DNA of 64,000 bases from Phocoena phocoena (Eukaryota > Chordata > Mammalia > Artiodactyla > Phocoenidae): positions 25,029,815 to 25,093,814 of the forward strand of contig NC_089238.1 in the NCBI RefSeq assembly GCF_963924675.1, written 5' to 3'. Under the pieces are notes generated by a model. It made no database searches, was not told the origin of the DNA, and was given only the letters and a program-made list of their open reading frames with translations. Position numbers and translations under genes: made by a program. Each line of letters starts with the position of its first letter. The stretch's first letter is position 1. Shown in pieces: positions 10,926 to 24,900 of this stretch.

Positions 10926-13900
10926 GTGTGGATGTATTTTCAATGAGGAGCCCTGTGCAAAGAGGCCACGAGACCTTTGTCATCACCCCGGGAAAGCTTT
11001 TCTTTCCCACTGAATTGGCTCAAAGGGAGTGTACCTGCACTTGCCCTCCCAGCTTGACCTTCCAGTTCAAGGGCACAGCTCACCTCCCCAGACTCCGTAA
11101 GAAGTTTCACTGTTTTGTTTGAAAGCTAGTAGGGATGACACGGACTCCGCCAAACGCAGCTAGGAGTTGGGTGGCGGGGTAGGGGGAGGGGAAGACAGGC
11201 TTACGGACGGGTTGATCAGAAACGTTAGATCACCTGGAGGAAACCCCAGACATCTAGCCCACCCCTTGCATTTGGGAGTTGAGGAAAATGTGGTTCAGGC
11301 TGGGAAGGAAGTAGTCTCAGGTCGCACAGCACGCCAGAGGTCGAGCACACAGCGAGAGGTCTTCACCCTCGGCCGGCCCGCGGGGTCCCAGGACCCCGCC
11401 CTGCACGCGAGGAAACGTCCAGCCCGTCGCTCCGCCCAGCACTCTCTCCACCTCCACTACTCCGTTAGGGTAACAGCTAAGAAGGGAGGTGAGGCTCCAG
11501 CTCCATCTGGGTAATTATGTTCTCATTAGGAGCCCATCCGCCCGGGGCCAGGAGCTGCTTGGAGGGCGCGCTCCCAGCTCTGCTAACAGTGGAAGCCGTG
11601 TCGAGGGAGCGAGCTCTGGGGCTCAGCAGACAACAGAGCCCACAGTGACCCCGGCACCTGGCCGGGGATCCAGCGCTGGCCCGGAGGCACCCTGAAGCTC
11701 AGGGGGCTTCCTGGAAAACCGAAGCCTAGGAGTCTGGTCTGCGCTCGTTGGGTCCTAGAAATCACCACCCTACCTCCACCCCAGCTTCAGGCCACCCGTC
11801 CCCGCTCCACAGTTGCCCTGCACCAGACCCCTAACTCAATCTCTGCCCTCAGGGAACTGGGTGAGGGAGGAGGCAGTGTGGTAGGAGAGACCACACTCCA
11901 TAGAAGGCTGGGAAGCGTTAACCACTCTGCCTGTCTGGGGTGGGGAAGGCTTCCCGGAGGAGGAGGTTACCATTGAGGCAAGAAAGAAGGAAGTGACCAA
12001 GGTGACATGGGCAGCGGAGGAGTCTTTCAGACAGAGGGTGAGGTTGAATGAGGGGGTGGTCCTGGAACCCCTACAGGCTTGATTCTGATCAGGTTTATTT
12101 GAGATAAAAGCAAGAAGCAGGGCCCAGATCTAGAAGCCTAGAGGATTCTAAGCACTAAGGGAAGCCATTGTGAGGTGTAGGTTAGAATCACCACCCCCCT
12201 TCTTAGCCTCTGGTTGGGGGCAGGGAGGTAGTCCCTACTGAGCTAATGACCCCTTGTTTCTCTATCCCTCTGAATCCCCAACACACTACCCTTGAAGCTG
12301 GAGCACAATTTTCAGATGAAGGTCATTCACCTGTCTCTGGCAGAGGTAATAATCACCTTTGCCCCCGAGGTGAGAGAGGTGAGGCCCCAGCTAGGCCTCG
12401 TAGAGAGAGAGAGCTGTCGACAGCCCCATCCAGGCTAATGGGAAGCTCAGGCCTGAGGAGGAGGGCAGTTTGAGGGGTGGAGAAGTGCACATTTCCTCAG
12501 AGCCCCCTAGAGCAGGAGTAGCAGCTTAGCACTTCCCAGTGCTTGCTGGTGTGGGTCACCACTAACCCCTGGAGTCCAGTGCAGAGGGGAGACAGGCCCA
12601 GCCGCCAATGTCTCCACCCTGCTAGCTCCAAATAAGGCCTGGAGGGAGGGTGAGGATGCGATTGTGAGGCTTGGGAAGGTAGGATCTGTGCTGTATGGAC
12701 AGAACCACTTCTCGGAGGACAAGCTTTTTAGATGATCTGCTTAGATCCCCAGAAAGATAGGATTTTGAAAAGTAGGGAAGAAGAAAAAGGGTACTTCAAC
12801 TGGAAGCAAAGAAGCAGCAGGTGCAGAGGTATGAAGACAGTAGTGGGACATGGGTTCAACAAATGGTCAAGAGAAGAGATCAGCAGGTGGAAGAAGTGGC
12901 TGGAACCAGACTGAGAAGGATCTCCAATGCCAAGGTCAGAATTTGGAGAGGAAGAGCTCCCTCAGGAAGGGGCCAGCTGGAGCCACAGCAGAATCAAGGG
13001 ATAACTTCTCACTCTTGTCCCACTTGGGGTCCCCTTTGCTCTCCCTCTGTGTTCACCTTTCAGGCCCCAGAGCAGGGGTTCAAAGTGAGCCTGAGTTCCT
13101 GGAGGCTTCCCCTTGGCCTCCAGCCCAGCCTCAGGCCTAGCCTTCAGGAGCCAGATCAGCTCGGCTGCAGCCAGGACTCACTAAACCCAGGCAAAAGAAC
13201 TGGGGGGAAGAGAGGACCGGAGAACCGCTGGAACCTCAGGGCAAGAGGGCTCTTGGAGATGCTCAGATTCCTCCCTTTGTACAGTTGGGCAAACTGAGGC
13301 CAAGCCAGGGGACTTGCCGAAGTCTCCCAGCGGAGCACTGACTCGTGGTCCCACAGCTTGGACATCCACCCTGGTGGTCTGCTCCTCAGGAAGAGGGGTG
13401 ACCACCCACTCACAGCCAAGTAAGCTTCAAGCGCATTTGGGGCTCAGCTTCCTTGGGCGGTGACTACCGCAGCCCCGCGGCCGTGAGCCCTGGCCTGGGC
13501 GGTATCTGCGTGCCTCGGGCGGGCTCTGCTCCGGCTGAGCGACTGGGTCCAGCTGCTTCCGCTGCCCAAGGCTCCAGCTCTCCCGGATTTCTACCTCCCA
13601 ACCGGAAGAATGCAAAGAAAGGACTTTTTTTTAAGTGTCTCCTTTTTTTTTAAAGAATAGTTTTTTTAAAAAAAAAAATTCCTCTAGGACTCCTCGTTCT
13701 CACTTCCCTGGGGAGTGACTAGGGTGGAGAACTGTGGGGCAGGAACAGAAAAGCACCGGGTGCCCTCCTCACTCCCAAAGTCCCTACCCATCCCGTGAAG
13801 GATCCGGGGCCGCTGGAGCTGCGGATGGCACCTGCTAGAGATGCGGACCCCTGGACCGCGAGCAAAGGAATAACCCGGCCTGAGTTTCAGCGCAGGCCGC

Positions 13901-14155
13901 GTGCCTGTTGACTCTCAAAATCGGAGGAGCCGCGGGAACAAATAGAGAAACATTGCTTATTATGCTATTAGTAATCCCTCACACCCCCCTTCTCTCCAGC
14001 CTCCAGGAGCTAATTAAATTCATCTCTGAATTTCGGGCTAGGAAAAAGCCTCCAAAAGGAACAGAGCCAGAGGGGCCCATGCAGGCCGCGGCTCCCGCCC
14101 CTGGGCTGCCCACCTCTTTTCCTACGCCCGACCTCCCCTCGGCCGAAGCGACTTG
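10926..14155. other. GC-richer flank downstream of CBLN1
   Basis: The GC content is clearly higher than in the rest of the desert, with CpG-containing patches at about 11340-11700 and 13440-14150. A weak antisense MIR tail is visible at 13265-13375, and T- and A-runs at 13625-13680. Several open frames (up to 158 codons) show no domains. I see no second gene; the CpG patches could be regulatory sequence linked to CBLN1. Confidence 0.45.
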
Positions 14156-14184
14156 GTCAGACTTCCAGACTTAAAACGAAGTCG

Positions 14185-14190
14185 TTTATT
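14185..14190 (-). terminator. CBLN1: Distal CBLN1 poly(A) signal AATAAA
   Basis: TTTATT on the plus strand reads AATAAA on the minus strand. It is the last canonical hexamer before GC-rich downstream sequence and gives a 3' UTR of about 1.48 kb, so I prefer it as the main end. Confidence 0.6.
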
Positions 14191-14770
14191 TCAATTTTGC
14201 TTTCACATTATGTTCCGATACAATCAAAACTCCTGGACGAACCTCTTGAATAAGTCCTGCGATGAGCGCGATCACAGGTCCCGGGGGCGGGGTAATACGG
14301 CAGGGAGGACTCAGGATTCAGAGGCGGCGAAATAAAACATACGCTGCTTCGGGATCTGTGAGCGGACAGTCCAGAGGCAGAGGCGTGGGAAGCGTGACGC
14401 TTAGGGCAGAAAGGTTCCGGCTCTTCGAATTGGGATTACTCCTGATGCACTTGGACTGCGAAAAGCCCAAACTTCGCTTCCAGGCCGGCAGCCGGGCCTG
14501 GCCTAGCAAGATTTCAGCCAAATTTCTTACGTTTGCGCCAAAGCAGGGAGCACGGGGCGAATGCAGGGTTGGCCCTAGGCCTGCGCAGGAAGGAGTGCAG
14601 GCCGATTTGGCGAGGAAGCCCTCCTGCCCTGGCCTTTCTTGGGTTGCATCCCACTAAGTCCCCTACCCCTCTGAATCTCGCGCTTCCGCACCCCTGCCTC
14701 CAGACCTCGCAACTGGGGAAGGTGCGGACTTTAGGAAGCCGTTTCAGAAAAATAAAAGTCCCACTTCAAC

Positions 14771-14776
14771 TTTATT
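14771..14776 (-). terminator. CBLN1: Alternative CBLN1 poly(A) signal AATAAA
   Basis: A second canonical hexamer on the minus strand would give a 3' UTR of about 0.9 kb. Its use cannot be judged from sequence alone. Confidence 0.35.
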
Positions 14777-14997
14777 GGATTAAAGCAAAATTAAATCTTG
14801 GCTATTCACAGGTATGTTACAGAGGACGAGGAAGCGTCCGGAAGAACCTCCTGGCGTTTAGTGGAGCCACAGAACACGAGGGCATTAACAAGCGTCAGAA
14901 CGTCAAGCAGCCTTAGATTTCACGATCACTCCAAATAGGACATAGAAATACGGAAATACAGCCAGTTTCCACTGGGAAGAGTTCTTCGTGTACAAAT

Positions 14998-15026
14998 GAT
15001 ATATATTTATATATATATATATATAT
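14998..15026. repeat. AT dinucleotide microsatellite in the CBLN1 3' UTR
   Basis: A nearly pure (AT)n run with one interruption is followed by a T-run. It lies inside the inferred 3' UTR, so its length probably varies between individuals and would alter an AU-rich segment of the mRNA. Confidence 0.85.
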
Positions 15027-15414
15027 TTTTAAACCAGTCACCACTAAGGTGAGTCCTTTCTCTGCTAACAAGCAGCCGAGGATACAAAGTAGCTTCAGCT
15101 AATTAATTCGAGCGGTGCTTTCCGAGCAATACTTGCCAAATTAAAACTACCTCCCCACCAAAAAAACAAAAGCAAAAACCAAACAAACAAAAAAACCTTC
15201 CCCCCTCTCCAAAATAAAAAAGGGGGGGGAGGGACGTATTAGATTTCAGCGGTTGTAAAGATTCAGATGGCGACTCAGAGGAGGAAGATATTTCACATTA
15301 TACAGTGAAATGCAAAGTTTCTTTTATATAAATCGTAGGGAACATGAACATGAGGGTAAGAAACAATGACAAGGAGTCTCTCTTGATTACTGCCACTGGA
15401 ATGGGGGAGGCGAG

Positions 15415-15420
15415 TTTATT
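15415..15420 (-). terminator. CBLN1: Proximal CBLN1 poly(A) signal AATAAA
   Basis: A canonical hexamer about 225 bases after the stop codon would give a very short 3' UTR. It is listed as a candidate only. Confidence 0.25.
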
Positions 15421-15643
15421 TTTGGAAATGGGAGTGCGCAGAGCTAAGCGGAATTTACTTTTCCTAGAGGAAACGGACAAAGTTGTCCGACCGCCGGGTG
15501 CGCACCTTTTACCCGGATACAGCTGGGGAACATGTAGGAAGTTTCAAGTCGTGCCGCTTTCTCGTCCTCTAAAGTTCTGCCTCTTTATCATTTTCCCCTC
15601 CTGCCTTTGCCCTCTCCCTGCCTCCATTCCCACGATGAGCCAG

Positions 15644-18045
<2,402 letters not shown>

Positions 18046-18123
18046 CGGACCGCGGCCTGGCCCCGCCCCTGCCACCTCCCTCTCCAGCCCCGCCCCCGCC
18101 CCCACAGAGACTCCGCCCCCTGG

Positions 18124-18159
18124 CCAATCCTGGCGCGCCGCGCTCCCCGCCGAGCCAAT
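18124..18159 (+). promoter_or_regulatory. Paired CCAAT boxes (NF-Y type)
   Basis: GGCCAATCC and AGCCAATGG contexts occur 31 bases apart, about three helical turns, immediately upstream of the GC-box cluster. Both CCAAT motifs read on the plus strand, so they are inverted relative to CBLN1; NF-Y works in either orientation. This spacing is typical of cooperative NF-Y sites, but binding is inferred. Confidence 0.55.
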
Positions 18160-18189
18160 GGCGGCGCTGTCCGCGCGCGGCCACCTGAC

Positions 18190-18785
18190 CCTGGGCGCTG
18201 TTGTTATTAGGCGCGGCGAGGCCGGCGGCGCGCGGCAGCAGGGTTGGGCTCTGGCCGGGAGTCGACTGAGAGAGAGAGGGCCGGGAGCGCGCGCGCGCCC
18301 GCGCCCGGACCGTCTGCAGCGGCCGCTCGCTCTCTCGTTTCCCGCCTCCCGCCTCTCGCCACGGTCTTGTTCAGCCCCTCAGCCCTTCCGCGCACCTCCC
18401 TCGCCGGCCCTCAGGTAGGAGGCGGCGCGCGCCCAGGGTCCGGAGTTGAGTCGCAGGGGGCCGAGAGACGCCTGCGTGTGGGCGCATGGGGCGGGAGGGG
18501 AGCGCCCTCCAGCGGGCAAAGGCGCGAGGGGCAGCGGGCGCGCGGGTGAGCCGTGGCGTGCGGGCTGACCAGGCTGTCTGGCTGCAGGGCGCGTGCGTGC
18601 GCGACGGGGCGGGGCGTGCGCCAAGGCCTTAGTGGGAGGAGGCGCACGTGCAGCCGCCGGGAGCTGGGGCGGCGGGGCCTGGAGGCCGCTGTCAACGTCC
18701 CGGCCTCGCGGCTAAGAGCGTAACGCTGAGCCGGCAGCTCCCTCTCGCTTCTCGATGTGCCAGCTCTGCGGGTCGCGGAGTCGGA
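18190..18785 (+). other. GC-rich upstream sequence, possible divergent transcript
   Basis: This is the upstream half of the CpG island. It contains a good splice-donor sequence, CAG|GTAGGA, with the GT at 18415-18416 on the plus strand. A non-coding first exon starting beyond the CCAAT pair and ending at 18414 is possible. There is no long conserved open frame and no acceptor could be assigned, so this is only a candidate. Confidence 0.25.
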
Positions 18786-18789
18786 TCTA

Positions 18790-18955
18790 GCGTTCACTCA
18801 TTCATTCGTTCGTTCATTTATTCGAGATAGATCATTGAACACTTACGAAGTGCCAGGCACAGGGCCACGCGCCAAAGATGTAGTGATGAGCAAAAACAGA
18901 CGAGGCCTGTCTTCGTGCCTCTTACAGCCTAGTGCAGGAGGCAGTGACAAGTCCA
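18790..18955 (+). repeat. L2 3'-end fragment upstream of CBLN1
   Basis: A short ATTCATTCGTTCGTTCATTTATTC run is followed by GTGCCAGGCACAGGGCCACG and GAGCAAAAACAGACGAGGCC, matching the L2 3' end. It marks the right edge of the CpG island. Confidence 0.6.
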
Positions 18956-19279
18956 GTGGCGTCAAAGGCAGGCTCATTTCCCTGATATCATTTTTATCTT
19001 TTGCACTTAAAAGTTATATTTTGCATCCGTATTTTTTATTTACTATGCACTTTTGCGGCATGTTTTATCCACGTGTATTTGCATATTATTGCCTTGAGTA
19101 TAGACACCAAATCTTGTGATTTATGGACGATTTTTCAAGGGTGATTTTGAAATTTCAAGGCGAGTGAATTTTCGCCTCACGTATTTAACTTGGAACTTTA
19201 CACACAAGTAGTCACAAACGTGAAAGTGAAAATACAGCTTTGGTAAGTGGCAGAGAGAGAGGAGCAGCGGAGATGGTAA

Positions 19280-19660
19280 GAGGAAAGGCGCGTTCCCGCC
19301 TGGGTGCGAGAAGGCAAGAGACCTGAAGATGCACGCCGGCGGTTAACCCGGCGGAGGCTGGAGAGCGAGCGGACCTCTCCGTCAAGTCCAAAGCAAGAGC
19401 GCGGGCTTCGGACGCCAAGCAGAGGCGGGTCGGGATGCTGCCCACCGGGGTACCTGGAGCTTTGGTTCCCGCCGGGCGACCTTGAGCCTGCGTGCTCTGC
19501 CGAGCCAGAGCAGACGTGCGGCCGGCGGCGGCGGCGGCCTGGTGCGAGCCCGGGGATCTGGAGAGACGGGTCGCGGGCTGACAGCACCTCCTTTCGGCTT
19601 CCGGGCTCGCCGCTGGCGGGGTGTGCAGTCGCCTAGGCTACGCTCTTCCGTACGCGGGAG
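19280..19660. promoter_or_regulatory. Second small CpG-rich patch upstream of CBLN1
   Basis: About 380 bases with many CpGs and a (GGC)n-like run (GCGGCGGCGGCGG at about 19525-19537) lie 1.6-2.0 kb upstream of the CBLN1 ATG, separated from the main island by AT-rich sequence. It may be an upstream enhancer or an alternative promoter. No gene was recognised; the open frames on both strands are composition artefacts. Confidence 0.35.
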
Positions 19661-20078
19661 CCTGCCTTGGAATCGCCAACAGCCACACCTTTCAGCTTCG
19701 CAGCCTCCTTTGTGTCTTTGTGACTTAGATAGCTGTTGAGAATCACCTGGAGGTACCCCATGGCCGACCCTCGCTTCCGTTGGGACGCCTGCCTGCCGGG
19801 GTCACTGAGTTCGCCAGGAGAAAGGGAAGGAGCAGGGAAGAGGCAACAATTTTACTTTAAATTAAATTGACACAAAACTGTTCTTTCAACTCAGATCTTT
19901 TTGAGACATCCCCAGAAAACGTTGCCAGCTGTGATTACACTTAATGTGAGAGCATGAACTAATTGAAGAGGGGAGAGCTGAGTCATGAGACTGCACCCAG
20001 TATAGCCGGAGAGGCTGGCAGCTCCAGCGGTGGAGGGTACCTGGCGAAATACCCGTGTAGAACCAACGGCATGCGCTC

Positions 20079-20136
20079 AGTGCCCTGGCTCTACACAGGC
20101 ATTCCACAGATATTTACTGGTTGCCAACCCCGTCTG
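20079..20136 (+). repeat. 58-bp exact direct repeat, copy 1
   Basis: This copy begins AGTGCCCTGGCTCTACACAG and ends CCAACCCCGTCTG. It recurs without any mismatch at 21316-21373. Here the text continues into L2-like sequence on the right (CATGGAGCTCACAAACAGGA), so this is likely the source copy. Confidence 0.9.
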
Positions 20137-20399
20137 GTGGGGAAGCCTGTTTTCATGGAGCTCACAAACAGGACTGAGGTTACCTGGAGGGACCCCCTCC
20201 AGCCCCCTCCTCTTCTGTTCCTGGGGAGGCTCTGGCAAGCAGTGCCCAAGCCCCGAACTGCCACCTGTATGCGTGATGGGGATCTTGTATGGGCAGTCTC
20301 CGCAGCCTCCCTGCATCCCAGACCAGTCATTCTAAGGGCCTGCTGGACCTCTTTTGTTTATATATCCTGCAGGCATCTTTAACTGACCAATAATTTGTC

Positions 20400-20625
20400 T
20401 CCTTCCCTTTGTCACCCAGACTCTGTCTCTTCCTTCTTTCCCTATCGCAGTGACAATAGCTACACCCACCTAGGGATCCCCACATCTAACTTGACTCTTA
20501 TCTTTACGTCCTGTTTGTTTGAGCCATTCTTGTAGGGCTGCCTGTTTGGGGTTCATCATCTCTGACCTGGGATACTGCAAAAGCCTTCTAATTTTATCAG
20601 TCAGGGAATTCGTATAGGGATCACC
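20400..20625 (-). repeat. L2 fragment, antisense
   Basis: The phrase TCATCATCTCTGACCTGGGA followed by TACTGCAAAAGCCTTCTAAT matches the reversed L2 3' region, where CTGGACTACTGCAATAGCC is usual. Confidence 0.6.
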
Positions 20626-20934
20626 TCCTGGCTCTGCTGTATAGTGTTTATTCTTTCATTTGGTGGATATCTATCGAGTGCCCTGAAATATGTAACCCCC
20701 ACTTTTCTCCCATGTAAGGGAGACTTCCCTGGCCACCATACTTCAGAATGATTACTCCCCTGGCATTGCCTGTCCCTCTTCCACAGAGTATGCGTTTAAA
20801 AAATAATGAATTTAATGTTAATGGATATGTGCCTTCCTGAATTGGGAGGATTAAATAAAGTAATGCATATGAGGAGGTAAATTCATTAGAAACCTCAAAA
20901 GCAGTCATGTTTATTTTTAATGTTGTCACATTGT

Positions 20935-21315
20935 TACACTCGGGATTCTTTCAGCTGCAAGTGACAAAACCAATTCACACTGGCTTAAGTATAAAGTATT
21001 TCATTTAATTGATGAAAAAGCCTATAGGTAGGTCTTGCCAGTTAAAGTATGGTTGGAGCCATCAGTCAAGGTTATCAGGATTTGTTTCCTGGTTTTGGCT
21101 TCATTTTCAGACAAGTTGTTTCTCTACGATAGCCCCTTAGAAGCTACTGCCAACTCAGAGCAAGGAAAGGAGAGCACTTTTTCTTCAATATTTGCTGCAA
21201 AAGTCCCAGAGCTGTTCTTACAGGGGCATCAGTGTCACTTGCCCCTCTCTGAACATGGAGAATGGACCGTTCTGCTGACTAAGCTTGGATTCAGATGTCT
21301 TCCTCCAGAAAGGGA
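20935..21315. repeat. Unclassified old interspersed repeat
   Basis: GCTGCAAGTGACAAAACCAA, CTGGCTTAAGTATAAAG and a following GGTTTTGGCTTCATTTTCAGACAAG look like a common mammalian repeat text that I cannot name safely. Related wording appears at about 34910-35390. Confidence 0.35.
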
Positions 21316-21373
21316 AGTGCCCTGGCTCTACACAGGCATTCCACAGATATTTACTGGTTGCCAACCCCGTCTG
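21316..21373 (+). repeat. 58-bp exact direct repeat, copy 2
   Basis: It is identical to 20079-20136 over 58 bases, in the same orientation, with unrelated flanks on both sides. It has no poly(A) tail or target-site duplication, so it looks like a templated copy rather than a retroposed element. Confidence 0.9.
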
Positions 21374-21740
21374 TTAGCTCCACATTATCTGGAGTAGGCG
21401 AGTTCTCCAAAGGAAAATTAGAGGAAGGATGCTGGGTAGGCAGAAACAACACATGTCTATTTTAGTCCCTCTCAAAGGGTCAACGGCAATATATTTCACC
21501 CAAAAAGAATGGTGATGAAGAGTGATGCAGTAGCCAGAACAGTAGATATGTGTTTGTTTTGGTCCTATGGGATCTTCAGGATCTCAGCTAAACGTGCAAT
21601 CTGGTACCGTCAACATTGATGCTACCGAAGGGTTAGCTTTGAAGCCTGAATGCACTTCGAATGGTAGAGCCAGATGATTCTAAATAATTAAGTAATTTAA
21701 CATTCTGTTCTAAAAGATTTCTATAGCAACATTTTGTTGG

Positions 21741-21910
21741 AGTTGATTTTTTTTTCCTTTTCACTTCTTAGGCTCCTAAAAACAGTGAAAATCTACTTTC
21801 TTTGTGGATAGGTACCTAAAATTCAAGTTGATTTTTTTTTCCTTTTCACTTCTTAGGCTCCTAAAAACAGTGAAAATCTACTTTCTTTGTGGATAGGTAC
21901 CTAAAATTCA
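21741..21910 (+). repeat. 85-bp perfect tandem duplication (two copies)
   Basis: Copy 1 is 21741-21825 and copy 2 is 21826-21910. Both begin AGTTGATTTTTTTTTCC and end CCTAAAATTCA, including an identical run of nine T. No mismatch was seen across the unit. The unit is not part of a recognised transposon. Confidence 0.93.
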
Positions 21911-24900
21911 TCATTATTCATTGATTATTGAAAACAAATGAAAATTTGAGAAAGTCTGAAAAATAAAAGGATTGAGTGAGGTCATGTCTGAAATTTAAAA
22001 CTAGAGGGTTTAACTTGCTGAGGCTTTTCAGGTGTTGAAATGTTGGTAAAGTGTTGTAAAATCATCTGTCTGAGGCTTTTAAAGTAATGTGTTATAGAGA
22101 TTTCAGGAACTGCAAGATTGCAAATAATGAACTTGTACTGTTGCTGTTGTATCCTTTACCTACTGCCTTAAATGCAGCTTTATATTTTGGTGAAGTCAAG
22201 GTTTATTTCCCCACACTGCACTCTGAATTTCTCACCACAATGCATTTTGAGAAATAAACATAACAGCTATCTTGATCCCTCCGCCTCCATCCTGGAAAAA
22301 AAATAACAACCCCCTATTGTAAGAATGAGATCATTTTCAGGAAAAGGGAATATTTTGTCACGGGATATGAAAAAAACTCGTCCTTTTATAAACTCAAAAT
22401 GCATTCTCTAATGTTTATACACATCAAATAGTATTTCATCTCTTTTAGCCTTGGTTCAAAGGCCCAGGCAGTACCATTCCCTAGTATTTAGTTCATTTGC
22501 CCATGAAGCAGAAGAGAAAGGCTGTTTTGTTCTGAAGAGCATTCAATTTAGGATTTCAATGGTCAAGGTCATTTCAAATTAACGTTTGGATCTAGACTAT
22601 AAAATGTGGGAATAATTCTAAGTTGTGCAAAGTAGGAAATAATATTTTAACTTTCACCAAAACCTTGGTCTTCCTGTATATGTCTCTTTTTGCCTATTCA
22701 GATTCACTTTGGATATATTTTTGCTGTTTAAGTTTAAAAAGTGTTACAAAATTAACTTTGTAATTGGACACTTTCATTAAATGCAAAGAAATGCAGGATT
22801 ATTTTTCAGTGAAGGCCAAGTTTATGGTAACATTTTAATTCTTAAAAGAAAACTTTGATCTTAAAAAAACTAAAGAATATATTCAAAATATCTTTAGCTC
22901 TTAATACCAAATTATGCATTTTCCTAGCCACTTGACAGTGGTAAATTGAAAGATGCTGGCACCATTTTTAAAATGATGCCTTGAATCTGCTGTGGTTGTG
23001 CTGGTAGGAATTTTGTATAAAGCTGTTATTCAAGTATATGACATTAAAGTGAAAGAAAAAAAACATAAAATAATGTAATCCTACAGAGCTGCTCCTGAGA
23101 GAGAAACCACATAGGTGACATCAAACACTAGTTGGAATTTTTCCAAGAAGTAATTATCTGTGTGCTTTTGGGGTGGTGATTATGGGGACAAACCAAGGTT
23201 TGGCCAATTCAGCAAATATTTATTGAGTGCATGAAATGTGCAAGACACTGTTTTAGGGCCTTGGCTACTGAAAAGATGAATCGCATCTGATCCCCGCACC
23301 CACCACCCCAGGCTTTATGTTTGAGGGTGGTCAGGGATGCATCCTTGGGAACCTCCGTTTAAGATCCTTCTGGTTCTACTGAGAAGGCTTCTTAGTAGTG
23401 GTGCTACATAAGTCCTTACATGGTAGCTTTGATTATTCTCTGTATTTGTTTACAATTGCCCTATAATCAGAAGTTACACAAAAATTATGCACACGTGCAA
23501 AATTAACAGATGAGAGAACATTCAAACAAATATTTCAGGTGTTACTTAAAATGCATTTGACATTTATCAAAGAAATGGTGAATGATATCTGTGGGTGGCT
23601 GGATTGAGATTGCGGAAAAGTTGTCACCAACTTTAATAGGGATCTTAGGGAAATTTACTGGATCTCGCATTCGTTGACAATTGTGTAAAGACTTCCCACA
23701 GTTCAGAAAGCTCTCAGGATGAGGTCTTAGAAAAAAGTCTGCCAACTGGAGGGCTGGTTGAACCGAATACCTCTGTGTTACTAGGAGGTAAATGAAAGGA
23801 AGGATTTAAATAAAACTTGAAGGGGAAAAAATGTTGAAGAAAAAAGAGGGTTTTGTATTTTTTTTTAATTATTTTCCCAAAATGATATTTCCCGGTAGAC
23901 TTCTGAGAAATGAGATCAGAGGAACACATTTCATCCTGCCACACTGTGTCAGGCCTCAGGGACAGTGACGTGATTAGCTTCCTAGTGCTCTGACACCCCC
24001 TCAACCCCCACCCCAGAGCCATTCCCTTTCCTCTTTGCTGTTCTCACCCCTGAAGGCTGACTCCTTTCAGCTGGCTTCTGGTTTGGGCCAACAGAAGGAA
24101 GGCACACGCAGGGGGTCAGAGAGAAGGGGCAGAGAGAAGTTGGGGTATTTCTTCCAGATCTCTCCCTGCTTCAGTGCAGGTGGTGTGAACCAGTGACCCT
24201 GAAAAATCTCTGGCGGTGCTTCCCCTTTTCAAGATTGTAGCTCCTGCCCAGTACCCCTCCTCCCTTCCTGGGCTCCAGCTCTCACTCCAGTAATACTCTT
24301 TCCTCCCTCTGTATCTTCAGCATGAGGATGGGAGGCTTGCCAATCTCTGGGTTCTCAGCACAAGTGATTCCCCAGACCCTGCCAACACCTCTGTAGGTTG
24401 TCCCTTCATTAAAGTCCCTCCATTCGAACTATCTGAGTTTAATTCTATTTCCTCCTGGGATCTCAGTGATAGACTGTATTAGTACAAAATCTTGCTTCAC
24501 CTTCAGAACCAACAGATTTGATATACTTTATCCTCTTGTGGAACCATTAGTTGTTTAATCACTAGTTGTATCATAGAAAAACTCACTATGAATTAGACCC
24601 TAGTACATTTCGAATTCAGATTAGGTGCATGATGTTACCAAAGTTATATATTTCAAACAAAACTATTCATCATGAGTTTTACAAATCAACTGCTGATAAA
24701 TGTAATTGTGCTGTCTTCAGAATATTAAAGTGAAAAAAATCAAAAGAAGCATATTTTAAAATAGCAAAGACTCCAAGTAAAATACATCCTATGCTTGCAA
24801 TACAAGGATATATTAATATATTGAGAAAAAGACAATATTACTTTGTGAGTTCATAAAACTATTTTGAGTTTTTAAAATATAAAAACCTTGTAAAATATGA

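Larger units (their letters stand above)
14160..15643 (-). other. CBLN1: CBLN1 3' untranslated region, approximate
   Basis: About 1.48 kb follow the TGA down to cleavage expected 10-30 bases past the AATAAA at 14190-14185. No SINE or L1 copy was recognised inside it. It contains an AT/TA microsatellite near 15000-15030 and, on the plus strand, A-rich and G-rich tracts at 15160-15232 that read as T- and C-tracts in the mRNA. The end is inferred from the signals and from the usual length of CBLN1 mRNA. Confidence 0.6.

Noticed and set aside
12821..13297. A 158-codon open frame in the GC-rich flank downstream of CBLN1
   Set aside because: It overlaps other frames on both strands and runs into a MIR-like tail, with no recognisable protein features.
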